Assembly (NCBI GenBank): GCA_026000755.1
Contig: BNZC01000012.1
Coordinates: 1 to 37,904, forward strand
DNA from: Clostridia bacterium
Lineage (GTDB): Bacteria; Bacillota; Clostridia; Lachnospirales; Lachnospiraceae
DNA length: 37,904 nucleotides
Direction: 5' to 3'
The notes under the pieces are model-generated. The model was given only the letters and a program-made list of their open reading frames with translations. It made no database searches and had not been told where the DNA came from. The translations under genes were made by a program, and so were the position numbers. Below, one piece after another: positions 8,856-16,955 of the stretch; within the stretch, counting starts at the first letter, position 1; every line of letters begins with the position of its first letter.

Positions 8856-8927
8856 ATGAGCGAACAAACTGCAAGCAAAAACAACGATTTGGATTTACGT
8901 TGGGCGGCAAAGGGGGTACTTAAATGA
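8856..8927 (+). CDS. 23-residue ORF duplicating the oppD N-terminus, coupled to oppD
   Basis: A 24-codon frame beginning MSEQTASKNNDLDLRWAAKG and ending at a TGA that overlaps the oppD ATG (ATGA). It has its own ribosome site (AAGGGAGA) right after the oppC stop. Both the peptide and the DNA resemble the start of OppD (MSEQAKTKNGKLDLRAIAKA), so it appears to be a partial tandem duplication of the oppD 5' end with its own stop. It could be a coupling leader that feeds ribosomes into oppD, or debris from a duplication. Confidence 0.55.
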   Translation: MSEQTASKNNDLDLRWAAKGVLK

Positions 8928-10063
8928 GCGAACAAGCAAAAACAAAGAACGGTAAGCTGGATTTACGTGCCATTGCAAAAGCCAATCGGGCGGAAATCAA
9001 AAAATACGAAACAGCCAAAAAGAAACACCACGCCTCTCCCTCGGAGTATCAGACAAAGATGCGAGACAGCAACAATTTAATTGAGTTTGACAATTTACAG
9101 ACCTATTTCTTCACAGACATCGGCACGGTTAAAGCGGTAAATGGTGTAAGTTTTGACATCCCACGTGGTTCTACCATAGCGGTCGTTGGGGAATCCGGTT
9201 GCGGCAAGAGCGTAACTTCCTTATCCCTTATGCGACTTGTACAAGGTCCTCAAGGACAGATTGTGGGGGGAAGTATCCGCTATCAGCAATCCTCGGGCGG
9301 TCAAGCCATTGATTTGACAAAGCTTCCGGATGAAGAAATCAGGAAGATTCGCGGGAAAGAAATCGCTATGATTTTCCAAGAACCCATGACCAGCCTAAAT
9401 CCCGTATTTCGGATAGGCAAACAATTGGGAGAAGCCATTCATATTCATTTACCGGAATTAAGCAAGGAAGAGGTTCACAAACGCACCGTAGCCCTCCTTG
9501 AAATGGTAGGTATTGCCCGTGCGGAAGGTATTACAAAGTCCTATCCTCATGAGCTGTCCGGGGGTATGCGCCAACGTGTCATGATTGCCATGGCTCTGGC
9601 TCTTGATCCTCAGTTAATCGTTGCGGATGAACCCACCACAGCACTTGACGTGACCATTCAGGCGCAAATCCTAGATTTGCTCCGGGAGTTAAAGGATAAA
9701 ATCAACGCTTCCATTATGCTGATTACCCATGATTTGGGCGTGGTTGCCGAAATGGCGGATTACGTTGTGGTTATGTATGCGGGACGGGTGATTGAACAGG
9801 GAACGGCGGAGGATATTTACGATCGACCTGCCCACCCTTATACCATAGGATTACTGGGGAGCATTCCCGTGATTGGCCGCAAGGTAGAGGAGCTTTACTC
9901 CATTCCCGGAAATGTGCCGAATCCCATTCATATGCCGGATACTTGCTATTTTAAGGAGCGTTGTGAACGCTGTGTAGCTGCCTGTGACGGAAATTATCCC
10001 GATGTGGTGGAGCTGTCGGATACCCATAAGGTGTGGTGTTATAGGGATTTCTCGAAGCGATAG
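8924..10063 (+). CDS. oppD: Oligopeptide ABC transporter ATPase OppD
   Basis: A 379-residue ABC ATPase. Walker A is GESGCGKS at about 89-96, the signature is LSGGMRQRV, Walker B is LIVADEPTTALD and the switch His is in LITHDLG. The C-terminal oligo_HPY region has HPYTIGLLGSIP and a four-Cys cluster (CYFKERCERCVAAC). A comparable cluster binds iron-sulfur in some Dpp/Opp ATPases; here that is inference. About 50 charged residues precede the ABC domain, an unusual extension whose first part is repeated in the small ORF upstream. The start has a GGGGGT ribosome site and overlaps the preceding stop, which suggests translational coupling. With OppF it powers the importer. Confidence 0.94.
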   Translation: MSEQAKTKNGKLDLRAIAKANRAEIKKYETAKKKHHASPSEYQTKMRDSNNLIEFDNLQTYFFTDIGTVKAVNGVSFDIPRGSTIAVVGESGCGKSVTSLSLMRLVQGPQGQIVGGSIRYQQSSGGQAIDLTKLPDEEIRKIRGKEIAMIFQEPMTSLNPVFRIGKQLGEAIHIHLPELSKEEVHKRTVALLEMVGIARAEGITKSYPHELSGGMRQRVMIAMALALDPQLIVADEPTTALDVTIQAQILDLLRELKDKINASIMLITHDLGVVAEMADYVVVMYAGRVIEQGTAEDIYDRPAHPYTIGLLGSIPVIGRKVEELYSIPGNVPNPIHMPDTCYFKERCERCVAACDGNYPDVVELSDTHKVWCYRDFSKR

Positions 10064-10074
10064 GAGGTTTTATT

Positions 10075-11064
10075 TTGAATACGCAAACAAGCGAAAATAC
10101 AAATTTATTGGAAATCAAAAACCTTTCCAAATATTTCCCCATAAAAAGCGGACTCTTGCAACGGGTAACCGGTCATGTCCGAGCGGTAGAGGATATTTCA
10201 TTTACCATACCAAAGGGCAGTACCTTAGGGCTTGTGGGGGAATCGGGCTGCGGCAAGACCACGGCAGGACGTACCCTCTTACAGTTGTATAAGCCCACCA
10301 AAGGAGAGGTGTTCTATAATGGCATGAATCTGGCAAAGCTTTCAAGAGCAAAGCTACGGAAGATGCGCCCGGAGTTTCAGATGATATTTCAAGATCCCTA
10401 TAGCTCCCTATCCCCTCGTATGCCGGTTTCTGAAATTATCGGCGAGGGGGTAAGAGCGCACGGTATCGTAGGCAAGACGGAGTATGAGGCTCATATTAAG
10501 AAGATTATGGAGGAATGCGGCTTACAGAGTCACCACATGAATCGCTATCCTCATGAATTTTCGGGGGGACAGCGGCAACGTATCTGCATTGCCCGAGCCT
10601 TAGCCTTAAATCCTTCATTTATTGTCTGTGATGAACCGGTAAGTGCCTTAGACGTATCCATTCAGGCACAGATTATAAACCTGTTAAAGCAATTGCAAAA
10701 GGAGCGTGGACTGACCTATCTGTTTATTTCCCATGACTTGTCTGTGGTGGAGCATATTTCAGACAATGTAGGCGTGATGTACCTAGGATCTATGGTGGAG
10801 CTTGCGGCAAAAGAAGAACTGTATGCAAATCCTCTCCACCCCTATACCAAAGCCCTCTTGTCAGCGGCACCCATTCCTGACCCCAAGGTCAAGATGAACC
10901 GCACTATATTAAGCGGCGATATACCTTCCCCTGCCAATCCACCCAGTGGCTGTAAGTTCCATACTCGCTGTCCGCAGTGCAAGGGAATTTGTGAAGAACA
11001 AGTGCCGCAATTTCAGGATACCGGAGATGGGCATTATGTGGCTTGCCATTTTGCCGGTGCTTAA
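10075..11064 (+). CDS. oppF: Oligopeptide ABC transporter ATPase OppF
   Basis: A 329-residue ABC ATPase with Walker A GESGCGKT (about 55-62), signature FSGGQRQRI, Walker [13 protein letters not shown] and the switch His in FISHDLS. The C-terminal oligo_HPY part includes [14 protein letters not shown] and a Cys-rich stretch ([14 protein letters not shown]). The [10 protein letters not shown] region is typical of OppF rather than OppD. The start codon is TTG at 10075, 7 bp after a perfect AGGAGG. It is the last gene of the opp operon; no clear terminator follows, so some read-through into tyrS is possible. Confidence 0.94.
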   Translation: MNTQTSENTNLLEIKNLSKYFPIKSGLLQRVTGHVRAVEDISFTIPKGSTLGLVGESGCGKTTAGRTLLQLYKPTKGEVFYNGMNLAKLSRAKLRKMRPEFQMIFQDPYSSLSPRMPVSEIIGEGVRAHGIVGKTEYEAHIKKIMEECGLQSHHMNRYPHEFSGGQRQRICIARALALNPSFIVCDEPVSALDVSIQAQIINLLKQLQKERGLTYLFISHDLSVVEHISDNVGVMYLGSMVELAAKEELYANPLHPYTKALLSAAPIPDPKVKMNRTILSGDIPSPANPPSGCKFHTRCPQCKGICEEQVPQFQDTGDGHYVACHFAGA

Positions 11065-11153
11065 TACTATGATTGACATCACGAACATGCCACTCGATTA
11101 ACAAATCTCATTTTGCTTGCGAACGATACGATATTATTTGGGAGATAATGCAC

Positions 11154-12377
11154 ATGACTATTTACGAAGAACTCAAAGCACGGGGCTTAATCGCCCAAGT
11201 CACCGATGAGGCGGAAATCAAAGACCTTATCAACAACGGTCGCGCCACTTTCTACATCGGCTACGACCCCACCGCTGACAGCCTCCACGCAGGGCATTTC
11301 CTGACCCTTACCTTGATGAAACGCCTGCAAATGGCAGGTAATAAGCCCATCGCACTATTGGGAGGGGGTACCGGCATGGTAGGCGACCCCTCAGGACGGA
11401 CAGACATGCGAAAAGTGCTGACCACGGATCAGATCTTACACAATATCGAATGTTTTCGGAAACAAATCAGCGCATTTATTGATTTTTCCGATGATAAAGC
11501 CCTCTTGGCCAACAATGCGGACTGGCTTGCGGATTTGAACTATATTGAATTTCTGCGAGAAGTGGGACCACATTTCTCCGTAAATCGAATGCTTACGGCG
11601 GACTGCTACAAGCAACGCTTAGAAAAAGGCTTAAGCTTTTTAGAATTTAATTATATGTTAATGCAAAGCTACGATTTCTACTCCCTGTACCAAAGCCACG
11701 GCTGTAATATGCAGCTGGGCGGCGACGACCAGTGGAGTAATATGTTGGGCGGCACGGAGCTGATTCGCCGCAAATTGGGCAAAAATGCCTACGCTATGAC
11801 CTTTACCCTCCTGGTCAATTCCGAGGGCAACAAGATGGGTAAGACCCAATCCGGTGCCGTATGGTTAGATCCGAATAAGACCTCGCCCTTTGACTTTTTC
11901 CAGTATTGGCGAAACGTAAATGATTCCGATGTGTTGAAATTCCTGCGTATGCTCACCTTTTTACCATTGGAAGAAATTAATGCCATGGATTCCTGGGAGG
12001 GTGCGAAGCTGAATGAAGCAAAAGAGATTTTGGCATTTGAACTGTGTAAATTAGTCCACGGGGAAGAAGAGGCAAAAACTGCCAGAGAGGGCGCACGTGC
12101 CTTGTTTGCAAGCGGAAATGCCGTAAATATGCCCACCATAGAACTAAGTGAGAGTGATTTCCCGGAAGGTGTGATTGATATTCTCAGCTTGCTTGTGCGT
12201 TCGGAATTAGTACCCTCAAAATCAGAAGCCCGAAGATCCGTAGAACAGGGGGGGGTACTTGTGGACGGTGAAAAACAAAGCGATATAAGGGCGGTCTTTG
12301 AACGGGCGAGCTTTGAAGGCGAAGGACGGGTTGTGAAGAAAGGGAAGAAAAATTTTAAGCGAGTAGTTGTGAGATAA
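11154..12377 (+). CDS. tyrS: Tyrosyl-tRNA synthetase
   Basis: A 407-residue class I synthetase that charges tRNA-Tyr. The Rossmann core has the HIGH-type motif as HAGH (about 45-48, after [11 protein letters not shown]) and the KMSKS loop as [10 protein letters not shown]-terminal S4 RNA-binding domain follows ([18 protein letters not shown]). A GGGAG ribosome site sits 9 bp before the ATG at 11154; an ATG at 11148 is too close, and the longer in-frame start at 11073 adds unrelated sequence. Only about 90 bp separate it from oppF, with a TTGACA at 11081-11086 but a poor -10, and no T-box leader of the kind common before Firmicute tyrS. A run of eight Gs (12248-12255) lies in the S4 domain. 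Confidence 0.95.
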   Translation: MTIYEELKARGLIAQVTDEAEIKDLINNGRATFYIGYDPTADSLHAGHFLTLTLMKRLQMAGNKPIALLGGGTGMVGDPSGRTDMRKVLTTDQILHNIECFRKQISAFIDFSDDKALLANNADWLADLNYIEFLREVGPHFSVNRMLTADCYKQRLEKGLSFLEFNYMLMQSYDFYSLYQSHGCNMQLGGDDQWSNMLGGTELIRRKLGKNAYAMTFTLLVNSEGNKMGKTQSGAVWLDPNKTSPFDFFQYWRNVNDSDVLKFLRMLTFLPLEEINAMDSWEGAKLNEAKEILAFELCKLVHGEEEAKTAREGARALFASGNAVNMPTIELSESDFPEGVIDILSLLVRSELVPSKSEARRSVEQGGVLVDGEKQSDIRAVFERASFEGEGRVVKKGKKNFKRVVVR

Positions 12378-12397
12378 GACCGGTAAAAAATCACAAT

Positions 12398-12429
12398 GAA
12401 ACCCCATGAGCTGACACTCATGGGGTTTC
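12398..12429. terminator. Bidirectional terminator between tyrS and rplL
   Basis: A perfect 13-bp stem (GAAACCCCATGAG with CTCATGGGGTTTC) and 6-nt loop between convergent genes. On the minus strand it is followed by a T run (complement of GGTAAAAAATC), so it best serves rplJ-rplL; it can also end tyrS transcription. Confidence 0.85.
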
Positions 12430-12460
12430 GCTTTGAACACAATGTTCCTCTTCGATTTTT

Positions 12461-12838
12461 TTACTTCAATGTAACCTTTGCGCCCTCGGCTTCTACCTTC
12501 GTCTTAATCTCGTCAGCTTCTGCTTTCTCTACGCCTTCTTTTAAGGTCTTAGGTGCGCCGTCAACCAAATCCTTGGCTTCTTTTAAGCCTAAGCCGGTTA
12601 CTTCACGAACCACCTTGATTACCTTAACCTTGTTCGGTCCAACTTCGGTAAGCTCTACGTCAAATTCTGTCTTTTCTTCTGCTGCGCCTGCTCCGTCGCC
12701 GCCTGCTGCTGCAACTACTACACCTGCTGCTGCGGATACGCCAAACTCTTCCTCACAAGCCTTTACTAAGTCATTTAATTCTAATACACTTAATTCTTTG
12801 ATCGCATCAATAAATTCTGCTGTTGTTAATTTTGCCAT
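12461..12838 (-). CDS. rplL: 50S ribosomal protein L7/L12
   Basis: A 125-residue ribosomal stalk protein. It has an N-terminal dimerisation helix (about 1-30), an Ala/Gly-rich hinge ([18 protein letters not shown]) and a C-terminal factor-binding domain with [20 protein letters not shown]. It forms dimers on L10 and recruits translation factors to the ribosome. It follows rplJ by about 100 bp in the same operon, with a GGAGG ribosome site upstream of the ATG. In many bacteria rpoB follows rplL directly, but here the transcript ends at a strong terminator instead. Confidence 0.97.
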   Translation of the reverse strand: MAKLTTAEFIDAIKELSVLELNDLVKACEEEFGVSAAAGVVVAAAGGDGAGAAEEKTEFDVELTEVGPNKVKVIKVVREVTGLGLKEAKDLVDGAPKTLKEGVEKAEADEIKTKVEAEGAKVTLK

Positions 12839-12942
12839 TGTTTTATTTCCTCCATTATTTTTAAGTTATGATACAAAACATATCACGGAAACTTCGTTTC
12901 GATAAACAGACAGACGAATCTTTCCTTTATCGAAATTATTTT

Positions 12943-13515
12943 TTACTCTGCGGGTGTTTCTGCTACCGGTGCTTCTTCTGCTGCACTTGCTTCTGCTACC
13001 GGTGCTTCTTCTGCTGCACTTGCTTCTACTGCCGGTCCCTTTTCTGCAATTTGGTTCAGGACACGAGCCAGATTGGTAATCGGTGACTGCATACTGCCAA
13101 GCAATCTGGAAAGTAATTCTTCCTTGGTCGGAACGCTTGCAACTGCCGTAATGCCCTTTGCATCATAAAAAGTTCCTTCCACCACGCCGGCTTTTAATTC
13201 AAGTGCCGGATTTTCCTTTGCGAATTTCGCCAACAATCTGGCGGGAGCCGTTGCATCTTCCTTAGAAATTGCAATCGCATTTGGTCCTTCCAACAAAGGC
13301 TTTAAGCTTTCAAGGTCGGTACCCTGAAAAGCAAAGTTCATCAAGGTGTTCTTGTAAACTTTGTAAGTAATGCCGGCTTCCCGCATCTGTTTGCGCAGAC
13401 GAGTATCTTCTTCTACGCTAAGACCGCGGTAGTCCACCAAAACTACAGACTGGGCATCCTTAATCCGTGCTGAGATTTCCTCAACGATGGGTTGTTTCAG
13501 TTCTACTTTTGCCAC
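12943..13515 (-). CDS. rplJ: 50S ribosomal protein L10
   Basis: A 190-residue base of the ribosomal stalk that binds 23S rRNA and L7/L12 dimers. Family features are VELKQPIVEEISARIKDAQ and VVLVDYRGLSVEED at the N-terminus. The start is a GTG at 13515, in-frame ten bases after GGAGG, matching where L10 proteins begin (VAKVELKQ); longer in-frame starts give unrelated residues. The C-terminus carries an Ala/Glu-rich tail with two copies of EASAAEEAPVA that ordinary L10 (about 165-175 residues) lacks, encoded by a 33-bp exact tandem repeat (12962-13027). Expression is probably autoregulated through the leader upstream. Confidence 0.95.
   Translation of the reverse strand: MAKVELKQPIVEEISARIKDAQSVVLVDYRGLSVEEDTRLRKQMREAGITYKVYKNTLMNFAFQGTDLESLKPLLEGPNAIAISKEDATAPARLLAKFAKENPALELKAGVVEGTFYDAKGITAVASVPTKEELLSRLLGSMQSPITNLARVLNQIAEKGPAVEASAAEEAPVAEASAAEEAPVAETPAE
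12962..13027. repeat. 33-bp exact tandem duplication in the rplJ 3' end
   Basis: The unit beginning GCTACCGGTGCTTCTTCTGC is present twice without mismatch (12962-12994 and 12995-13027). Each copy adds 11 residues to the L10 tail, so copy number could vary between strains without breaking the frame. Confidence 0.9.
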
Positions 13516-13581
13516 GTATGGTATTCCTCCTTCTATTTTTTCTTGCATTGCTAAAACTTCGTGTACGGTATCACCTACAAA

Positions 13582-13620
13582 CAAAAAGCCGCTTCATCTC
13601 CAAAACGACGACAAAGAGGC
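13582..13620 (-). terminator. Attenuator-type terminator in the rplJ leader
   Basis: On the minus strand GCCTCTTTGTC pairs with GATGAAGCGGC (one mismatch, two G-U pairs), followed directly by TTTTTGTTTG. It lies between the L10 leader motif and the rplJ start, where premature termination would lower L10/L12 synthesis. The attenuation role is inferred from position. Confidence 0.65.
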
Positions 13621-13694
13621 TTGAAAAATTTCTTTTTCTTTTACAGTAAATTTCCGCTATCAAGCATTCTACGCTGTAGATTCCTACAAACGGT

Positions 13695-13750
13695 ACTGTA
13701 ATTGTCCTCGGCAGGTCATAAAAGTTACGCCACATGGCACCTGCTGTCTT
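13695..13750 (-). ncRNA. L10 leader (ribosomal protein L10 binding element)
   Basis: Reading leftward, AGACAGCAGGTGCC (13749-13736) and ACCTGCCGAGGACAATTA (ending near 13699) form the GCAGGT/ACCTGC stem and conserved arms of the Rfam L10_leader family. In that family L10 in complex with L12 binds and represses its own operon. It lies between the rplJ promoter and the attenuator. Confidence 0.75.
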
Positions 13751-13765
13751 TGGCAATGCTCTGTT

Positions 13766-13794
13766 ATAATACCATATTGTTTCAGGGCTGTCAA
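13766..13794 (-). promoter_or_regulatory. Promoter of rplJ-rplL
   Basis: TTGACA (13794-13789), a 17-bp spacer and TATTAT (13771-13766) on the minus strand, just upstream of the L10 leader. Near-consensus, as expected for a ribosomal protein operon. Confidence 0.8.
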
Positions 13795-13840
13795 GCAAAA
13801 AATTTAAGAGATTTTCTAGCAAAATAGCTTAGATGATGCA

Positions 13841-13912
13841 GTCACGGACTGGTTTGTGATTTTTTGTGACTTGCGAAGGCTCGGAACAAAAAATCACAAA
13901 CCAGTCCGTGAC
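13841..13912. repeat. 72-bp perfect hairpin element, copy 1 (27-18-27)
   Basis: Two 27-bp perfectly complementary arms around an 18-nt loop (GACTTGCGAAGGCTCGGA). Each arm is an outer GTCACGG, a 13-bp core (ACTGGTTTGTGAT) and an inner TTTTTGT. Outer and inner heptamers and the loop recur in copy 2 at 16762; the 13-bp core does not. It lies just past the 3' end of the hybrid kinase. No U tract follows on either side, so it is not a standard terminator. Confidence 0.9.
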
Positions 13913-13945
13913 GGTCACCTCCATGCTTCCCGCCAGACAATAACT

Positions 13946-16669
13946 CTACACCAAATACCTCCGCAACTTCGCCATAATGTCATCCATATCAATGGGCTTG
14001 CCCACATGATCGTTCATACCGGCCTCGCAGCATTTTTCCACATCCTCACTAAAAACATTCGCCGTCAACGCCACAATAGGGATCGTTCCTGCCTTTGGGA
14101 CAGCATTAAGACCCCGTATCCGTCTTGTGGCTTCTAAACCATCCATCTCGGGCATTTGTATGTCCATTAAAATGATGTCATATCTATTCGGCGTAGCTTC
14201 AAACATCTCCACCGCCTGCCTACCATTTTCAGCACAATCAATTTCTAATCTGGTATCTTCCAACATAGCCATCAAAATTTCACGGTTAATCTCAACATCC
14301 TCCGCCAAAAGAGCATTACGACCTGCAAATATACCGCTTGAATCTTCGGGTATTTCCTCCTGCTTCTGATTTTGTCCCAAACACCCGTTTACACCGTCAG
14401 TTGTCTCGGCTAGCTTTTTGATGTTCACTCCGGGTGTGGGCAGGGAAGCCTCGTTCTCTTCAGCTAATTTCACAGGCAAACGGAATGCAAATTTTGCACC
14501 TTTCCCCAGTTCAGACTCTATCCAAATGTCACCGCCCATAAGATTAACAATACGTTTTGATATGGCAAGCCCCAAGCCCGAACCGCCGAATTTGCGGCTA
14601 GTGCCGCTCTCCGCCTGTTGGAAAGAGGAAAACAGCCGCTCTTGTTGTTCCTTGGAAATGCCTATCCCCGAATCGATAACCTCTATACTTATGATGCAGC
14701 CGTCTTCTGTTTCCTCGCCATAACCTGCATTTAGAGTGATTTTTCCACCCTCCGGCGTAAATTTTACGGCATTCGATAACAGATTCATCACCACTTGGGT
14801 GATGCGGTGATCATCGCTTATGACCATGCGAGGTACTTTTTTGTCAATATGCAGGGCAAGCTCTTGCTGTTTTTCATTAATGCGGAAACTTATTACATTT
14901 ACTACCCATTGCAGCATCTTCTCAAAATCAAACACTATGGGTGAAATTTCCAACTTATTCGCCTCTATTTTAGACATATCCAAAACATCATTAATCACGC
15001 TCAATAAATGCTTTGAGGCTTCCTCAATCTTCTCGAAAGCGTAATTCTTTCGCCCGTCATCCTTTGCATTTTTTCCTATGTTGGTCATACCGATTATGGC
15101 ATTCATGGGCGTGCGTATTTCATGGCTCATGTTAGAGAGAAACTGACCCTTTGCCTTACTCGCTTCATGTGCCTGATTGATTGCCTCTGTCCGCTCAAGC
15201 TCATATTGGTGCCGTGTAACTGCATTTGCTATGATGCTCGTCATCATTTCCATCAGCGAAATGTCGCTTTCACTCCAAACCCGGGCTTCTTCACAATTCT
15301 CTGCGATTAGGCACCCCCACAAGTGTCCGTCTATATACAGGGGTGCTAATATAAAGGCTTTAATCCCGGCGATGTCGGCTATTTTATAGATGCCGCCGGA
15401 CTCGGTAAAAATGTCGTTGCAGTGCAACATCAAGGCACCCGTTCCGTCCATGGGCATTTCGGCAGGGAAAGCCTTCGCAAGCAAATCAGCAAAAGCACTT
15501 TTGCTTACAGGTGTGTCAAATTCCTCGCTCTTGTACCACATATACTCAATATTTGTTTGCCTTTTTTCAAAATCAATCGCAGCAACAAGTACCCTTGAGG
15601 TCGCCAGAAATGTGCCTATTTCCTCCAGTGCCGTTTTTATGCCATCGGCTGTCTCTTTTTTTCCTACAAACCTTTTTGAAATGTTAGCAGTCAGCTTCAG
15701 CTGCTCGATCAAAGCATTTAGATTACGCAAGTCATAGGCGTACACCGCCACAAGAGACTCACGACCATAAGCAACACGTTTTAAGGTCAAACGACATGGT
15801 ATCAACTCGCCATCAATTGTATTGTGCATCCACTCACAGGAAAGCTCCCCCTGCTCAATGGCACAGTTATACTGCCAAGCGATTCTTTCCGATGAGAGTT
15901 CGCCGTCAGGCTGATATTCCGGGGAAAGCTCCGAGAATTTTTCTTTGAGCATTCTTTTATCGTCTACTGCAAACAGCTTCACCGCTCCTTCATTGCAATC
16001 AAACAAAAGTCCGTCTTTCCAGAGCATACAAGCGATAGGTGCAGGCTCAATCAGTGTAGATGTCAGCTCTTGCGCTTCCACCAGTTTTGTTCGTTCCTTT
16101 TCATAGATTCTTTGTTGAAACAAAAAGATACAGCCGACAAATAATCCCGCCATCACAATAGAGAGTACTCTGTCGAAATATTGTCCCACAAGGCCCATCT
16201 TTATTATGAGAGTGTCTTGAAACTGAGCCGCCAAAATATAAGATGTGCTGATAGCAAACACTTGCCAAACTACTGCAATTACGATACGTTTCCCCTTAAG
16301 CAGTAAAAACGCCAAGGTCACCATTAAAACAAAATACGACGACATACCGCTGTCAATACCACCCGTAACCCACATGGTCAGCGGAAACAAGATGGAACCG
16401 ACACCCACTATGGTCACATAGGCCGCAAGAGTGTATTTTTTGTAATGCTGTGTGAGAATTAAAACGACTACACACATTGCCCACAACAAGACCATGATTA
16501 GTACAAGCACCGGTAAACGCAGAATAATGATGCGTACCAGTGATACCAGTGTAATCGTGGGCAATGCCATAAAGTAGACCAAGTTAAGTAAACGTTCGTT
16601 CAGGTCTAACTTTTCTGAAAATATATATTTCCGAACTATCTTTTTGATAAAATTCACGAAAATCATCAT
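13946..16669 (-). CDS. Membrane hybrid histidine kinase (TM-PAS-GAF-HisKA-HATPase-REC)
   Basis: A 907-residue hybrid kinase. About six membrane spans occupy residues 28-185, followed by a PAS-like segment (about 200-315), a GAF-like domain (about 330-490) and HisKA with phospho-acceptor H516 (SNMSHEIRTPMN). HATPase follows with N box NLLSNAVKF, G1 IDSGIGIS and G2 GGSGLGLAI. A C-terminal receiver has D836 (IILMDIQMPEMDG). The phosphate can pass from H516 to D836; no histidine phosphotransfer domain or partner regulator is adjacent. The N-terminal membrane block is not one I can name. The ATG at 16669 directly abuts GGAAGG, so translation may begin at the next ATG (16666) or slightly later. Both ends of the gene are bounded by 72-bp hairpins in opposite orientation, suggesting the unit may have been acquired as a block. 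Confidence 0.88.
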   Translation of the reverse strand: MMIFVNFIKKIVRKYIFSEKLDLNERLLNLVYFMALPTITLVSLVRIIILRLPVLVLIMVLLWAMCVVVLILTQHYKKYTLAAYVTIVGVGSILFPLTMWVTGGIDSGMSSYFVLMVTLAFLLLKGKRIVIAVVWQVFAISTSYILAAQFQDTLIIKMGLVGQYFDRVLSIVMAGLFVGCIFLFQQRIYEKERTKLVEAQELTSTLIEPAPIACMLWKDGLLFDCNEGAVKLFAVDDKRMLKEKFSELSPEYQPDGELSSERIAWQYNCAIEQGELSCEWMHNTIDGELIPCRLTLKRVAYGRESLVAVYAYDLRNLNALIEQLKLTANISKRFVGKKETADGIKTALEEIGTFLATSRVLVAAIDFEKRQTNIEYMWYKSEEFDTPVSKSAFADLLAKAFPAEMPMDGTGALMLHCNDIFTESGGIYKIADIAGIKAFILAPLYIDGHLWGCLIAENCEEARVWSESDISLMEMMTSIIANAVTRHQYELERTEAINQAHEASKAKGQFLSNMSHEIRTPMNAIIGMTNIGKNAKDDGRKNYAFEKIEEASKHLLSVINDVLDMSKIEANKLEISPIVFDFEKMLQWVVNVISFRINEKQQELALHIDKKVPRMVISDDHRITQVVMNLLSNAVKFTPEGGKITLNAGYGEETEDGCIISIEVIDSGIGISKEQQERLFSSFQQAESGTSRKFGGSGLGLAISKRIVNLMGGDIWIESELGKGAKFAFRLPVKLAEENEASLPTPGVNIKKLAETTDGVNGCLGQNQKQEEIPEDSSGIFAGRNALLAEDVEINREILMAMLEDTRLEIDCAENGRQAVEMFEATPNRYDIILMDIQMPEMDGLEATRRIRGLNAVPKAGTIPIVALTANVFSEDVEKCCEAGMNDHVGKPIDMDDIMAKLRRYLV

Positions 16670-16761
16670 CCTTCCATGCTAGGTTTTCTCGCAAGCATAG
16701 GCTTATTATAGCACAAAAAACGCAAGGTGTCCATGCAATTTTGTGTGATATAACTACCATC

Positions 16762-16833
16762 GTCACGGGCAGCAATACTAATTTTTGTTCCGTGCCTTCG
16801 CAAGTCACAAAAATTAGTATTGCTGCCCGTGAC
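16762..16833. repeat. 72-bp perfect hairpin element, copy 2 (27-18-27)
   Basis: Same geometry as copy 1: arms of GTCACGG, core GCAGCAATACTAA and TTTTTGT, perfectly complementary over 27 bp. The loop TCCGTGCCTTCGCAAGTC is the reverse complement of the copy 1 loop with one difference, so this copy is inverted. The core matches copy 1 at only 4 of 13 positions. It lies between the divergent hybrid kinase and the DUF1015 gene. Confidence 0.9.
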
Positions 16834-16890
16834 TACGTTATCTATATTCACCAATATATGAAAGGACTCGGAAACAAATCATTGCTTTTT

Positions 16891-16919
16891 TTGACTAATT
16901 GTAGTATGATGGCTATACG
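16891..16919 (+). promoter_or_regulatory. Promoter of the DUF1015 gene
   Basis: TTGACT, a 17-bp spacer and TATACG, 36 bp before the start codon. Confidence 0.65.
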
Positions 16920-16955
16920 ATACAAATGAACGGAGCAACTACGAAAGGAGCTATC

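Noticed and set aside
11065..11153. T-box riboswitch before tyrS
   Set aside because: The gap is only about 90 bp. No specifier stem, T-box motif or terminator pair is visible.
13841..16833. Classical composite transposon around the hybrid kinase
   Set aside because: The flanking hairpins have no transposase, and no target duplication was found next to either one. A mobile unit remains only a possibility.
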